Positions 1 through 11,340 of a stretch of 64,000 bases of DNA are shown here, in pieces. This DNA is from Malus domestica (Eukaryota; Streptophyta; Magnoliopsida; Rosales; Rosaceae), in the NCBI RefSeq assembly GCF_042453785.1, contig NC_091671.1, positions 30,967,001 to 31,031,000 of the forward strand, in the 5' to 3' direction. Every line of letters begins with the position of its first letter. Within the stretch, counting starts at the first letter, position 1. The notes under the pieces were generated by a model. It was not told the origin of the DNA, did not search any database, and worked only from the letters and a program-made list of their open reading frames with translations. Both the position numbers and the translations under genes were made by a program.

Positions 1-653
1 TTGTTTTAAAAGATTTAGATATTATGTTTTGATGGGTAGTTTTATTTGCACCGTGTATCCCTCTAAATATTATCCATTTTACTCTTATTTACCCTTTTCT
101 TTATGGAATAAAAGAATTTTATTGGCTTCCTTCTCCCCTGCTTTCTCCTTCACCCCTTTCCCGGTTTTTCCTTGTCTTCCCTTGTTGAGAGGTTGGTCAT
201 GCCGGCCCATTAAATTGTTTTTCCAGGTTTTAAAAAGTTTCTATAATTTAAATTTAGATGCGAGAGTAATGGAAAAATTTAAGAAATTTGCAAGGAGGGA
301 GGGTGTTATAAGCAGTATAGTGTGGAAATAAATGCATAATTTCTTAAGTTAATCAGACAGCAGAACATGTTGCCATTTCTTTTCCAGCTTTATTCTGAAA
401 GCATCCTTCTAAATCATGTTTTCCTCGCTTAATTTCTTCTGTTACAAATCTTCATTCTTAATCTTGGACTCTCATTGAATAGTTTCAAGTTTCTTTTACT
501 AGCGCAACATTTATACAATCCTTAAATTACTGTGAGAATTTGAATGAGTTTGCGTGTGTCCCGGTTGACTGTTGAATATTTAATCAAAGGGTTAAACAAA
601 ACAAATTGTAGCTTTGACAAGAATTGTGGAAATAACCTTTATCTGGAAAGCAG

Positions 654-815
654 GTTCACGATGAAGTGATCCTGGAAGGGCCATCAGAGTCTGCTGAGGA
701 AGCAAAGAAATTAGTTGTTGAGTGCATGTCGTTTCCCTTCAACGGAAAGAATAATCTTAAAGTCGACCTTGCCGTTGATGCCAAGTGTGCACAAAACTGG
801 TATGCCGGCAAGTAG
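654..815 (+). CDS. POLI: Organellar DNA polymerase I, last exon (partial gene)
   Basis: Last exon of a plant organellar family-A DNA polymerase (POP, PolIA/PolIB type), which replicates chloroplast and mitochondrial DNA. The exon opens after an AG acceptor at 652-653 and reads for 53 residues to TAG at 813-815. It begins VHDEVILEGP, the motif C region of family-A polymerases that carries a catalytic-site Asp, and ends with the typical plant tail CAQNWYAGK. The rest of the gene lies off the left edge; the 653 bases before it look like the preceding intron, because no further polymerase reading frame is visible there. The gene is convergent with the TORTIFOLIA1-like gene. Which paralogue it is cannot be told from this piece. 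Confidence 0.88.
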   Translation, partial: VHDEVILEGPSESAEEAKKLVVECMSFPFNGKNNLKVDLAVDAKCAQNWYAGK

Positions 816-1891
816 ATGCGGTGGCTAATCACAAAATTGGGCTTTTGGTTTGAGACCCTCGACAGTCGGTGTGTTATGCATCCAGAGGGCCAGCTATTTG
901 CAGTGTTTGCTTTAAGTGCTTTCACTCATAAGAGGTTTTTTTTTGCCCGAGGAATCGGTTGTTTTAGTCTGTTGATGTGAAATTTTCCGGTCATCAAAGA
1001 GTTGATGTGTCACATTTCGGCCAAGGATTACTAGAAGAGGGTTCGGTCTGCTGCTTTGATGTGCACTGTCAGGTTTAGACCTTTGGGGAAGAAGGCTCAT
1101 GGAAGAGCAGGCCTTGTATATATAGAAATAGTCTACTACCTGTTGAATTTAACACTCTTCTAATGCCTTCGTACTTTCTTTGGTGAAACTGAAAATGTAT
1201 ATTTTGAACAAGAGCATGAAGATGCAATACTTATTATCCCCTGTCTTCTACAGCCTCTCCCTTTTTATCATTTGGTATAATAATTTTCCTTTTCTGGATG
1301 GATCACGTCACCTGTACCCCTACGCATGACCAAACCCCTATGCATGACCAAACGGGACCTCCTTGAATTGGATCCACCATGGGACTGATTTTTCTTGAAC
1401 CCCAACACAAGGGGTTTCCGTGGTTGTGTATGCGTAATGTGGTCCTCCCAGTGGGACACAAGAATTTCTTGTGGAAATGGCCACCAGAGGGAACTTTGGG
1501 AGTTGGGGCACTGTAAGAATCTCTGGACTTTGTTACCGTTGCAAGGATTTTCCTAGTTGCTTACTGCGTTAATGAAATATGACCATTGTTTTGTGAGCCC
1601 CACATGCATTAACGGTTAAAAATCACCCAAACTTTGTTGACAACTGACAGTAGCATACCTTATCTTAGGTTATGATCTCGGGTATCACGGAGTTTGTGTA
1701 TTTCCAACTTGAATAAGAAACCAATCGGCTACAATTTCTACCTTAAGCTGCGCAGACGCAGATGCTGGAAACTTATCTGTCAAATGGCAATTATATTCAA
1801 CTCATGCGAACTGTAGGACTTCAAAATCATTCACTCCACTCAAAACGCAAGCTCGAATTCAATACAAGTTGGCAATACATACAACTAGAAA
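816..1891. other. Spacer between two convergent genes
   Basis: The left part should hold the 3' UTR of the polymerase gene and the right end that of the TORTIFOLIA1-like gene. A short direct repeat of TGCATGACCAAAC type occurs at about 1322-1352. No credible coding frame, RNA gene or element end was seen. Confidence 0.5.
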
Positions 1892-4800
1892 CTATTTGTC
1901 ATGCTGCTGAGGATTGATTCCCCAGGATGATGCCAACTGCACCAAAAGTTGATCCGGTGTTGCACCTTCCCAGTCCTCGGGCAGATTCAGTGTTACAGAA
2001 GCTTCATGCAGATTCAAAACGAGTTCTTTCTTTACGTCAGTGGGAAGACCGAAAACATCAGATCCATTTTCGAGCACTATTTCAACCAACTGCGAAACGG
2101 AAAAAAGGGGACCAAATGGTCAAACTGAGGCATCTCCATGACCAGACAGCAAAAGCAATAAAATTGAAAAGACGGGGACATTTTCAATACTATCGAATTC
2201 TATGAAGCAGAGAAACGCAGAGAACGCGTATGCTTCCCATTAGTATTTGGAAATTATCAGAGCAAATAGACTCAACCAAAAAACTTATTACGGACATGAA
2301 ACACTTAATATGAAGTCTAACCATTAAGAAGGAAACTAATGAAACACATCCTTAAAAATAGTGAACTCACACATCCGTTACGAAGGAAAATACCTGCTGA
2401 ATCCAAGCCAAACAGATGTCAAACAAGTTTGGCTCTGGTAAGAATTGCCCAACAGCATGCAAGACCTCGGTTGCTGTCTCATTTGAAAGTTGGTCAATCA
2501 CAGGACCTGATCTGTCCATCAACTTTACAAGCAAGATATCATCTCCTGTAGACAACACTTCCAAAAAGGCCGTATCCAGATCACCCACTTGAAGAGCATC
2601 CATTGCATTAGTCCAAGAATTCCAGATTGGATTCCGCTCCTGGCCCACATTATCATCTTCCATAGCCTCTGCAGTCAATTCAGGTATAGCTACTCTTCCA
2701 GATCTAGATGTTCCATTGTCCTCTCCAGCCACACGAATTGCTTCCAAGGTAGCTTCATCTTTGGAAGCTTGCCAAACACTTCTTGCGGAAGGCCCCTCAC
2801 CAAACCTAACAGGTCCAGCCCCTTTATCCCATGCTCGCCTGCTGTTACCTTGATCACTCCCATTCTCTGATTTGGGCGACCTACCATCCCCAGGACCACC
2901 TCCTACAGCCTTCCTCGAACCAATATGTCCACCTCTGGAACCACCATATGTTGGAAAATCCCACACCTCAGACATGTCAGATTTCCAAGTAGGGCCCCGT
3001 CCCCTCATGCCGGAAACATGTCCATCATTTTGGGCAAATCGTTCGCCATATGGAATTCGTCCATCTCCACCTCTTCCAAACTTGTTACCAGTGTAATCAG
3101 GAAAGCCGTTATACTTGCCTAAAGGCCTATTAGAAGACCCCTCATACCCCATCGAAAAATTACCGCCTCTTCTACCTGATGATATTGATAAATCTCGTGC
3201 CAAGTCTTCAACAACTCTCTCAAGACCCCTTACTCTGTTCTCCAAAGTTATCATGCTGTCATGAGACCCGCCCATGAAATCCTGCAACATGCTCATAAGA
3301 TGACCTTGTTGTCTCTCCAGCTGCAACAATTGCCTTTGGATAGCCAACCAATTTCCTTTGTTATTGACAAAGGATCCTTCAGGTTGACCATCGGGTTTAG
3401 AGAAACCTGCACGACTACTGGACGACTCCCTTTGATTTATATCAATCCTGTCATCAATATCAACTGCTCTCGTTCTGGAGTCTTTTCCATTCGCCCTTTC
3501 TTCTGGCCATTTATCCCTCGCAAGGTCATCATGATCTCGTTGTTTAGTATACAGACCAGCTATTCCTCTCTCTGTGTTACGGTATTTACTACTGAAAGAT
3601 CCATGAATATCATTAAATTGGCTGTTTGCAATCCGGTTTTGAGTTTCTTTGGAATTTGTATCATTTGCCTCTGGTTCTACCTCATTATTTGAGTTTGAAG
3701 AATTGACATGTCTACGAGGAACAACTACCTCAACGGGCAAATCATCAGAAACCCTCTTTTCAAGTTTCTGGAAGAATTCTGGGTTTAGCTCTTTGTCAGT
3801 TAAGATGGGCAGTTTCTTCTTCAAAGCTACACCCGCTTTATCTCCACTGGCTTTGGATTTAGAAACAGAATCTGAAGTAGGAGATGAACCATTAGATGAA
3901 CCCTTTGCTCCTTGATCTGTTTTCTCACTAGGCTTTGAATTTTTTGGCTCATTCTTCTCTGACAACTCAGCTGATTCAGAATTTTCTTTATTAAAATGCG
4001 ACAACAACAGAATGATCCGGTGAGAGCCAAAAGGAATTGAAGCATTTTAATAAAGGTCGTATTATTGATAAGCTTACCATGAGACGAGACTTTCTTGTCA
4101 TTTGGAGCTTCATCTTCTCCTTTCCCAGCTATCTTTTTCCAGAACTGCAATGCCTCTGTCATGCTATCTCTGACAGGTTTAATCTGTAAACCAAAACGGA
4201 CAATATTTTAGAGACTAGTCCAACAGAAATACATAGCCACCCTTCTATCTCATTACATATTTCATGTACGAACGTTGGCCAAATCCAAAATTCAATATTT
4301 CAAGCAGACTGCTTTTTCCTAGCCAGTAAAGTGAAAATTTGAGAAATTATATTAGGTGCCTATCCGATGTGTGAAACACATATTCAGTATCCAAGTGAGG
4401 AAATACTATAGCAAAGTAGTCCAACATTTTACTTGATTTTTCACCTACCCCCATCTCTTGCAGTAAACACCAAAAAAATTCCTAAACTAGAAGTTCCATG
4501 TAATAAATAACATTATACTGAAAAGAATTTTCTTGTGCAAAAATAATCCATTAACATACTGTTCCGTGTTAAATTGCCAATGTGTAATGGTGTGCCGGAT
4601 ATGAATACAAAGCCACGAGTTATTGAAAAAATGTAAATTGAACGATCAAACAAGAAAATGTTATACTTAAGTACTCGCCAAAACTGTTTTGCTGTAAGAT
4701 GAAAAGTAACACACTTCAGGAATATGCAACAAAAGACTACCTTGTCAAAACGGCAAGACTCGAGGACAGTCAGGGTGGAAGCGGTTCTATCTGTAATCAA

Positions 4801-6026
4801 GTTGCTCGAATGCAATGCTAATGCAACCAGCACATCAGCTGCTGCTTTACGTGTTGCCCAATCTGTGCTCCCAAGGCATTCATGAATACTTTGCAGTAGA
4901 TTATCCAAGCTTTGGGGCGCAATCGCTCCAACCTACAACAAGTAGGTACCTCTTCGATCAGTAAAAGTCCAATTAAATCATCCAAAGTATAGATCGAAGT
5001 GATCGTTCTATCCACCTGCATTCTATTGGCAATAAGACTATGTATAAGTTCACACTACACCAAACACAAGACATTTCAAGTCAACACTCCAAACCAAATT
5101 ACCACTCTTTTCTATCTTCTGTGTCCTACATCTTTTTAGCAATCAAACAACCACATAAGTATCGACTTTACTACAAAATCTACAACAATGTACATGACTA
5201 TATCGAGTCGAGACCACAATGTACATGCCCACAAAATCATTTGAGTGCGAAAAAGCAAATGTAGATATTCTACTGAGCAAACCTGAGACAGGCTCGAAAC
5301 AACCGGCAAGAGCGATGCCTTAGCCAAGAAGTTAGGATTGTTAAGCAACTTGCAGATCCTTGGAAACAGCCTTTGAAAAGACGAAACAGGCGGGTCTAAA
5401 GCGCAGTCTACAATCTTAGCCATACACAGTGCCGCACCAGATTGCACCCCTTTGTTCTGCTCGGCCATAGCCTCAAACAAAGGCTTCGTAAACAAACCCA
5501 CAACCGACCCATTGTCGCTCACACTCTCTGCCTTCAAGTACTGCGCCGACAGCGCGCCAATGGCGTCGCGGCACGCGTCCCGGACGCCGGAATCGGCATC
5601 CTTGAGCCTCTTGACGATGTGGGCAATGATTTTGGTCAAATGGGTGGAGGTGAAATCGGGGTGGGAAGCAGAGACCAATGCGAGCAGGCGCAAAGACTCT
5701 TTCTTGACGGCGGGTTTCGGATCGGCGGAGGCGTCGTAGAGGCAGTTGAGGAGCATAGGGAGGCCCTCCGGCGGGAGGGTTTGGATGATTTTCTCGAGAT
5801 CTTCAACGGCAATTTGGTACGTGTCTCGGTCGGAGAGTTTGGAGAGGGAGGTGAGGATTCTCTGCTTGAGCTCCACCATGGCCAGGTGGGTCGAGAGGGA
5901 AGAAGAAGCGGAAGAAGCAGAGGACTTTGAAGAGGAGTTTGGTGGTTGCTGCGGCTGCGGCGGCGTTGTGGGTGATGGGTTTGGGGGCTTAGCCGGTTTG
6001 GAAATTCTGGGTCCGGCAAAACTCAT
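1892..6026 (-). CDS. TOR1L: TORTIFOLIA1/SPIRAL2-like microtubule-associated protein
   Basis: Plant-specific microtubule-associated protein of the TOR1/SPIRAL2 family, which binds cortical microtubules and controls directional cell growth. Exons on the minus strand: 6026-5283, 4932-4741, 4183-4078, 3985-2394 and 2089-1892. Phases agree and give about 943 residues, close to the usual family length. Residues 1-50 are Pro/Ser-rich; from about 50 to 330 lie HEAT-type helical repeats (for example DADSGVRDACRDAIGAL). A charged, Ser/Gly-rich middle follows, with a predicted coiled coil (QRQLLQLERQQGHLMSML). The conserved C-terminal domain ends LPEDWEGATPDQLLVQLASS. The start is the first ATG after a CT-rich leader. 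The acceptor at 3986 is weak (AAAG) but is the one that keeps frame. Which family member it is remains open. Confidence 0.9.
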
Positions 6027-6159
6027 GGTTTCGAGTTGATGTGGTATAGTTTCGGGGATGGATGTAAAATGGAAATGGGTTCTCTCTGATTCGGAGATTT
6101 AAGCTTTCAGACTTCGACAGTGAGAGAGGTACAGCCAATGTTGTTGCAGTTGCAGATGG

Positions 6160-6161
<2 letters not shown>

Positions 6162-6210
<49 letters not shown>
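6162..6210. repeat. (GA)n microsatellite in a 5' leader
   Basis: About 24 uninterrupted GA units. On the minus strand this is a CT tract about 140-190 bases upstream of the TORTIFOLIA1-like ATG, so it probably lies in the 5' UTR or core promoter. Such CT tracts are common in plant leaders and are highly variable in length. Confidence 0.95.
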
Positions 6211-6214
<4 letters not shown>

Positions 6215-6329
6215 GAGGGGTGGAGTGAGAGAGAAGGCTTGTGAAGCAAAGCAAGCAAGATGGAAGCTGCAGATATTGAAAAGGAGAGATCTGGGTGGGA
6301 GGGGACTGTGACTATTAAACTGAACCAAT

Positions 6330-8095
6330 GGGAATGTGAGTATTAGAGCTCACTAATCCATGTTTTTACTCTTTTCCCAGAAAATAAAATAAATTTATTA
6401 GACGTTTTACCAGTTTCCAAATTACATTATTGAGATTATTATTTTTTAAATGTGTGTGAAAGTTATTTTCTAAAAGAAATTTCAAATTACAATTTGAAAT
6501 TTTTGCAATGTTTGTTATTTCTGAGCAAAATTTAGGACATGTTTAGAAATGGAAAAGGGGATCGTATCAACTAGCACCCGTAAACCCTAGTTCATCTGAT
6601 TTCTGATTATTAATTTGATTACAAATTTTGAAAAAGTAGCTAATACTTTTCCGATTTCTTACGTATTAGTACATATAAGAGATCGGGCTCTTCAACAGAA
6701 GGAGTCTTTGAAAATAAGGATTAGTTGTGAAATCTGTTACACATTGAACTTCAAATATCCGAACCGTCCATTTTGTAAGTCTCAATTCATAGATTCTCTA
6801 TGAAAATTTCAATTCAAATCCGAAACCATTTGCCTATTTAATTGTCATGATGAAATTTTAATGTTTCTTAAAACATTGCGTTTGTCAATTTCTTTGAATT
6901 CAATTAGATGACTCAAATATTTCCGAATTAACTAATATTATGCAAGAATGATATATGAGGTATAACTTGAAATAAACCGTTCGGAACTTCGGATCGTTAA
7001 AAAAAGTGTACAAGTTCTCATAACATTTCAAAAAAATTTCAATATTTAATGAGTTGTGGAAGAGCAGTAATCAAAAGAGGACCATCGGCAATGTGAGGGC
7101 CACCTATAAGACAATCATGGATATAATATAAAGACAGCAACATGGTGATTGCAATTTTCCACGCTTAAATTTGAAAAAATAAGCATGTTGCGTATGTATA
7201 TGTTACTTCTATTCCTTTTTTTTTAATGTAATTTTTGGGTGGGATATATTTTTGTTAGGAGAGTTTCATCATGGGAATCATCCTCCTGGTAAATGGACAA
7301 GTAACGCCTCGCTTCCAGCCTTGGGTTGCCCTTCCAAATTGGTTGGTGCAATGCACGAGTTACTCGTTTTGAAAGCAGGGAGCTTAAACAATTTGCTGCC
7401 CATTCAAGTTACCTGTGTTAGGACTGTCGCATTTGTTATCTTTGTAACAGTTTTATTTGGGATTTTTGTTTGTGGTGGTCTATTGTGGTAACTGTATAGG
7501 GATTTAAATTTTTTTGCATCTTGTGCAAATTGTTTGTTCTTAGCAATGAAAAACTTTATCGATTCTATCAAGAAAAAGTAAATAAATAAAATTTAAGTGC
7601 TGGTGAAGGTTGATGCCTCTTCTTGTATATCCCCTCCGTACATAATTGACATGTGACTCGTTAAATTCCCTTCATCATCCTTGAACTTGTTGAACATTTC
7701 GGCTTCACAAATTCGTACATTTCTCACTAGATCCTAAGTTACAAGAGCATCTCCAGTGATGGGCTATATATGGAGTTGGAAAAGTGGTGGATATAGCTTA
7801 TTTTAGAGTTCTGATGAATCTTTGGGGCTTTATAAAAGAATCTTTGAAGCTTTATAAAAGAATCTTTCCCAATGAGAGGCTATTTCTTTCGGACTCTATA
7901 TGGGGCTATATATATATTTATGTAGTGATTTGATTATGTGATAATTTTTTTATTTTGACTTTTCTTAAGTTGATTTTTGGACATGCTATCTTAATTTTTT
8001 ATGAACCTTTCAATCTAAAATGTTCAAATTGTGACAAAGTGAGATTTCATCACTTATAAATAGTTCGTTGAATTAGTTCTCTTATTTTAATCAGT
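6330..8095. other. AT-rich intergenic region, no supported gene
   Basis: No gene is supported. A 79-codon frame at 7252-7491 begins at a TTG and matches nothing recognised. At 7746 the motif GAGCATCTCCAGTG, a common terminus of plant MITEs, starts what looks like one end of an element; no partner end was found nearby. The stretch 7846-7870 carries a short direct repeat (GGCTTTATAAAAGAATCTTT type). Confidence 0.4.
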
Positions 8096-8544
8096 GTTCT
8101 AAAAAACGCCCTAGGCAGCCGCTTAGGCGCTGAGCGCCTAGCAACCGAGGCGTTTTTGGGCAAATCGGGCGGAAAAATCGGGTTAGGGCTAGGCGGGCTG
8201 GGCGGCTAGGCGGGCTAGGCGGGCTAGGCGGTCCTAGGAGGTTTTTTTTTTTATTTTTATTAATTGCGTGTTTTTTTCTTTTTTGGTTTCATGGTGGTAT
8301 ACTTATGGAAATGGTGTATCTAATTTACAAATGATGGATTTACTACAAGTTCATCCAATACTTATGGAAATAGTGTACCTAATTTGCATTTTATCATTAT
8401 TTTATTATCCATCCAAGTATGTTTTTTTTAGATGTCAATATGCACTTATTTACAAGATATACAAGAAATTTACCTAAATCCGCCTAGGCCGCTTAAGCGC
8501 TAGCCCACCGCCCGACTAGCGCCTAGAGTTTTTTAGAACCTTGA
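8096..8544. mobile_element. Short element with imperfect TIRs and GC-rich CCTAGGC repeats
   Basis: The ends are inverted repeats: left GTTCTAAAAAACGCC, right ending GTTTTTTAGAACC. Just inside both ends are GC-rich runs built on GCCTAGGC, GCGCCTAG and GGGCTAGGCGG, forming an imperfect hairpin around an AT-rich core. A shorter relative lies at 41413-41944. No clear target duplication. Probably a non-autonomous DNA element; superfamily unknown. Confidence 0.55.
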
Positions 8545-8857
8545 TTTCAATCTCACCCGTTGAAAGAAACTGTTGATGCACAAAATCCGGAGGATTTTGG
8601 ACAAACGTAAATCCGGCCGTGAATCACTCAAACGCTCAAGAACACAAAGATGTATCGTGGTTCACCCACAATGTTTGGGCCAGTGAAGAAAATATCGATA
8701 ATATCGGCGATATTTCGCCGATATTATCGTTTTTTGGGACCCCGATATTTTATTAACTATCCAAATTGTTTTCGTCAAAATATCGCGATATTATCGATAA
8801 TATCGCGATATTTTTGAAACTATCGCGATATTTTGTATCTGCTCAAATCAGAGAATA

Positions 8858-9172
8858 ACGCCGGAGCAAATAAACCGGATCCCTAAATCCCCAAATTCGA
8901 ATTCAAAGCAAATGAACTGAATCCCTAAAATCGATTTCAGTACAAAAATGGTGCAACATGCAGAAAAATCGCAATCTGTACAAAAATTGTAATTTACAAG
9001 CCGAGAAGAACGCCGGAGCAAATTAACTGAATCCCTAAATCCCCAAATTCGAATTCAAAGCAAATGAACTGAATCCCTAATTCCTAAATCCCTAAAATCG
9101 ATTTCAGTACAAAAATGGTGCAACATGCAGAAAAATCGCAATATGTACAAAAATTAAATTAAAAGCCGAGAA
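8858..9172. repeat. Tandem duplication inside the hAT element
   Basis: A unit of about 150 bases starting near GCCGGAGCAAAT occurs twice in succession (from about 8870 and about 9014), each with GAATTCAAAGCAAATGAACT and GTGCAACATGCAGAAAAATC. The second copy has a small internal insertion. Confidence 0.75.
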
Positions 9173-9931
9173 GAAGAGAAGTAAGAGCCTGGGAACGTCG
9201 TCTTCCTCACGAATCCAAGACGGCTGGGACAACGTCGTGCTCCTCACCGACGACTACGATGAATTCTGGTCCATCTCCATGGAACAAGGTGGTTTAGAAG
9301 GCGGTTATCGAGTGGTGTCGACGGCTGGGTTTAGGGCGGGTGAGATGGGAAGAGCAGAGGGAGACGCGGACGAGGAGGATCGAGAGATGGATCGAGATTC
9401 GAGAGATGATGTCTGTGTGTGTGTGTGGAAGAACTGGAGAAAGGGGAAGGGAGAAGACTGAGAACGAAGGCTCAGAGAGAGAAGAGAGAGAAGAGAGAGA
9501 TTGAGACGGTTCAAGAGAGAATGAGGGAATGATCGAGAGAGAGACTGAGGTCAGTCTCTGTGTGCGTGTGTGGTGTGGTGTGGGGGGTCTCGAAGTGCGT
9601 GTATGGTGGAGTGTGAGTGTGAGTCATTTTTTACTGTCTGTGTGTGGTGGCATGTAAGAAAAACAAAGCATCCAATGATCCAAATAATTCAAAACCAAAT
9701 AATTCAAAACCTATCTCTAGCTCTCTGATCTAATGATCCAAATAACTTTTTGCAATTTCAGACCATGGACAACAAATAATAGTGCTTTCATAATGAAATC
9801 GTGTGACAGTTCGTAAGATTCTTTCACATGCAAAACAGTGTGTCAATGTCTGTTATATACTTACATTCTTTCACCTTATCAGAGGTGGAGTATCAGAGGC
9901 ATTCACAGAATTTTCGTTTCTTCTTCTTCCC

Positions 9932-10527
9932 ATACCATTTTCAAAACCATTCCATATCCATTCCAAAGCTTGAACACAAAGGGTTCCATATTTAAGGTAA
10001 GTTTACAAACTTAAATTTATATTATTGTAATTTATACAACAACAAATAAATTTGTGTGGACTCGTATGTTAATTTTTTTAAGTAATTAATACTTGCATGT
10101 TAATTTTTGTAAGTAATTAAGTAATGTTAACAATTACATGTTAATTTTTTTAAGTAATTAAGTAATGTTGTATAATTATTCCCTAGGATAATTTTAATAT
10201 GTTTAATGTTATTTATTATTTTATTTCCCTTACCATTTTCAAAGTCATTCCAGATCCATTCCAAAGCTTGAACACAAAGGGTTCCATATTTAAGGTAAGT
10301 TTACAAACTTAAATTTATATTATTGTAATTTATACAACAACAAATAAATTTGTGTGGACTCGTATGTTAATCTTTTTAAGTAATTAATACTTGCATGTTA
10401 ATTTTTGTAAGTAATTAAGTAATGTTAACCATTACATGTTATTTTTTTTAAGTAATTAAGTAATGTTGTATAATTATTCCCTAGGATAATTTTAATATGT
10501 TTAATGTTATTTATTATTTTATTTCCC
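9932..10527. repeat. Two tandem copies of a 298-bp unit in the hAT element
   Basis: The sequence around CATTCCAAAGCTTGAACAC recurs with a period of 298 bases (9932-10229 and 10230-10527), including the same AAGGTAAGTTTACAAAC, which resembles a splice donor. The copies are nearly identical. They lie in the leader upstream of the transposase frame. Confidence 0.85.
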
Positions 10528-10539
10528 TTACCATTTTCA

Positions 10540-11175
10540 TTATCAAATTGGATTATTATTCATTAATATTAGGTTTTTTTTATTATCAAATTGGATTATT
10601 ATTCATTAAATTGGATTATTATCAAATTGGATTATTCATTAAATTGGATTATTATCAAATTGGATTATTATTCATCACCATGTTTTATATTAGGATTATT
10701 TTTTTATCAAATTGATGGATTATTCATTAAATTGGATTATTATCAAATTGGATTATTATTCATTAAATTGGATTATTATCAAATTGGATTATTATTCATC
10801 ACCATGTTTTATATTAGGATTATTTTTTTATCAAATTGGTGGATTATTCATTAAATTGGATTATTATCAAATTGGATTATTATTCATTAAATTGGATTAT
10901 TATCAAATTGGATTATTATTCATCACCATGTTTTATATTAGGATTATTTTTTTATCAAATTGGTGGATTATTCATTAAATTGGATTATTATCAAATTGGA
11001 TTATTATTCATTAAATTGGATTATTATCAAATTGGATTATTCATTAAATTGGATTATTATCAAATTGGATTATTATTCATTAAATTGGATTATTATCAAA
11101 TTGGATTATTATTCATCACCATGTTTTATATTAGGATTTTTTTTATCAAATTGGATTATTATTCATTAATATTAG
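10540..11175. repeat. Minisatellite with 124-bp higher-order period
   Basis: The array is built from two short phrases, ATTAAATTGGATTATTATC and AAATTGGATTATTATTC, in units of about 31 bases. Every 124 bases a spacer holding CACCATGTTTTATATTAGG recurs, giving a higher-order repeat of about four copies. The long frames that cross it are by-products of the repeat, not genes. Confidence 0.9.
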
Positions 11176-11340
11176 GTTTTATTATTCCATATTATTTGTA
11201 TAATTACTTAAATTTTTACAATCATTTTCTTTACTTTGTATTTAATTCTTCTGTAGAATAACTTTATTATTTAGGTTCTCTTATTTTATCAAAAAATAAT
11301 TGTCTAATTTTCATGAAAAATAAATATAGGTACGTTTAAG

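Noticed and set aside
5442-6039. Plus-strand frames opposite the TORTIFOLIA1-like first exon
   Set aside because: They come from codon bias of the real minus-strand exon; the minus-strand HEAT-repeat protein explains the sequence.
10497-11261. A series of overlapping Ile/Leu/Tyr-rich frames
   Set aside because: They are translations of the 31/124-base minisatellite in three phases and have no real start or family match.
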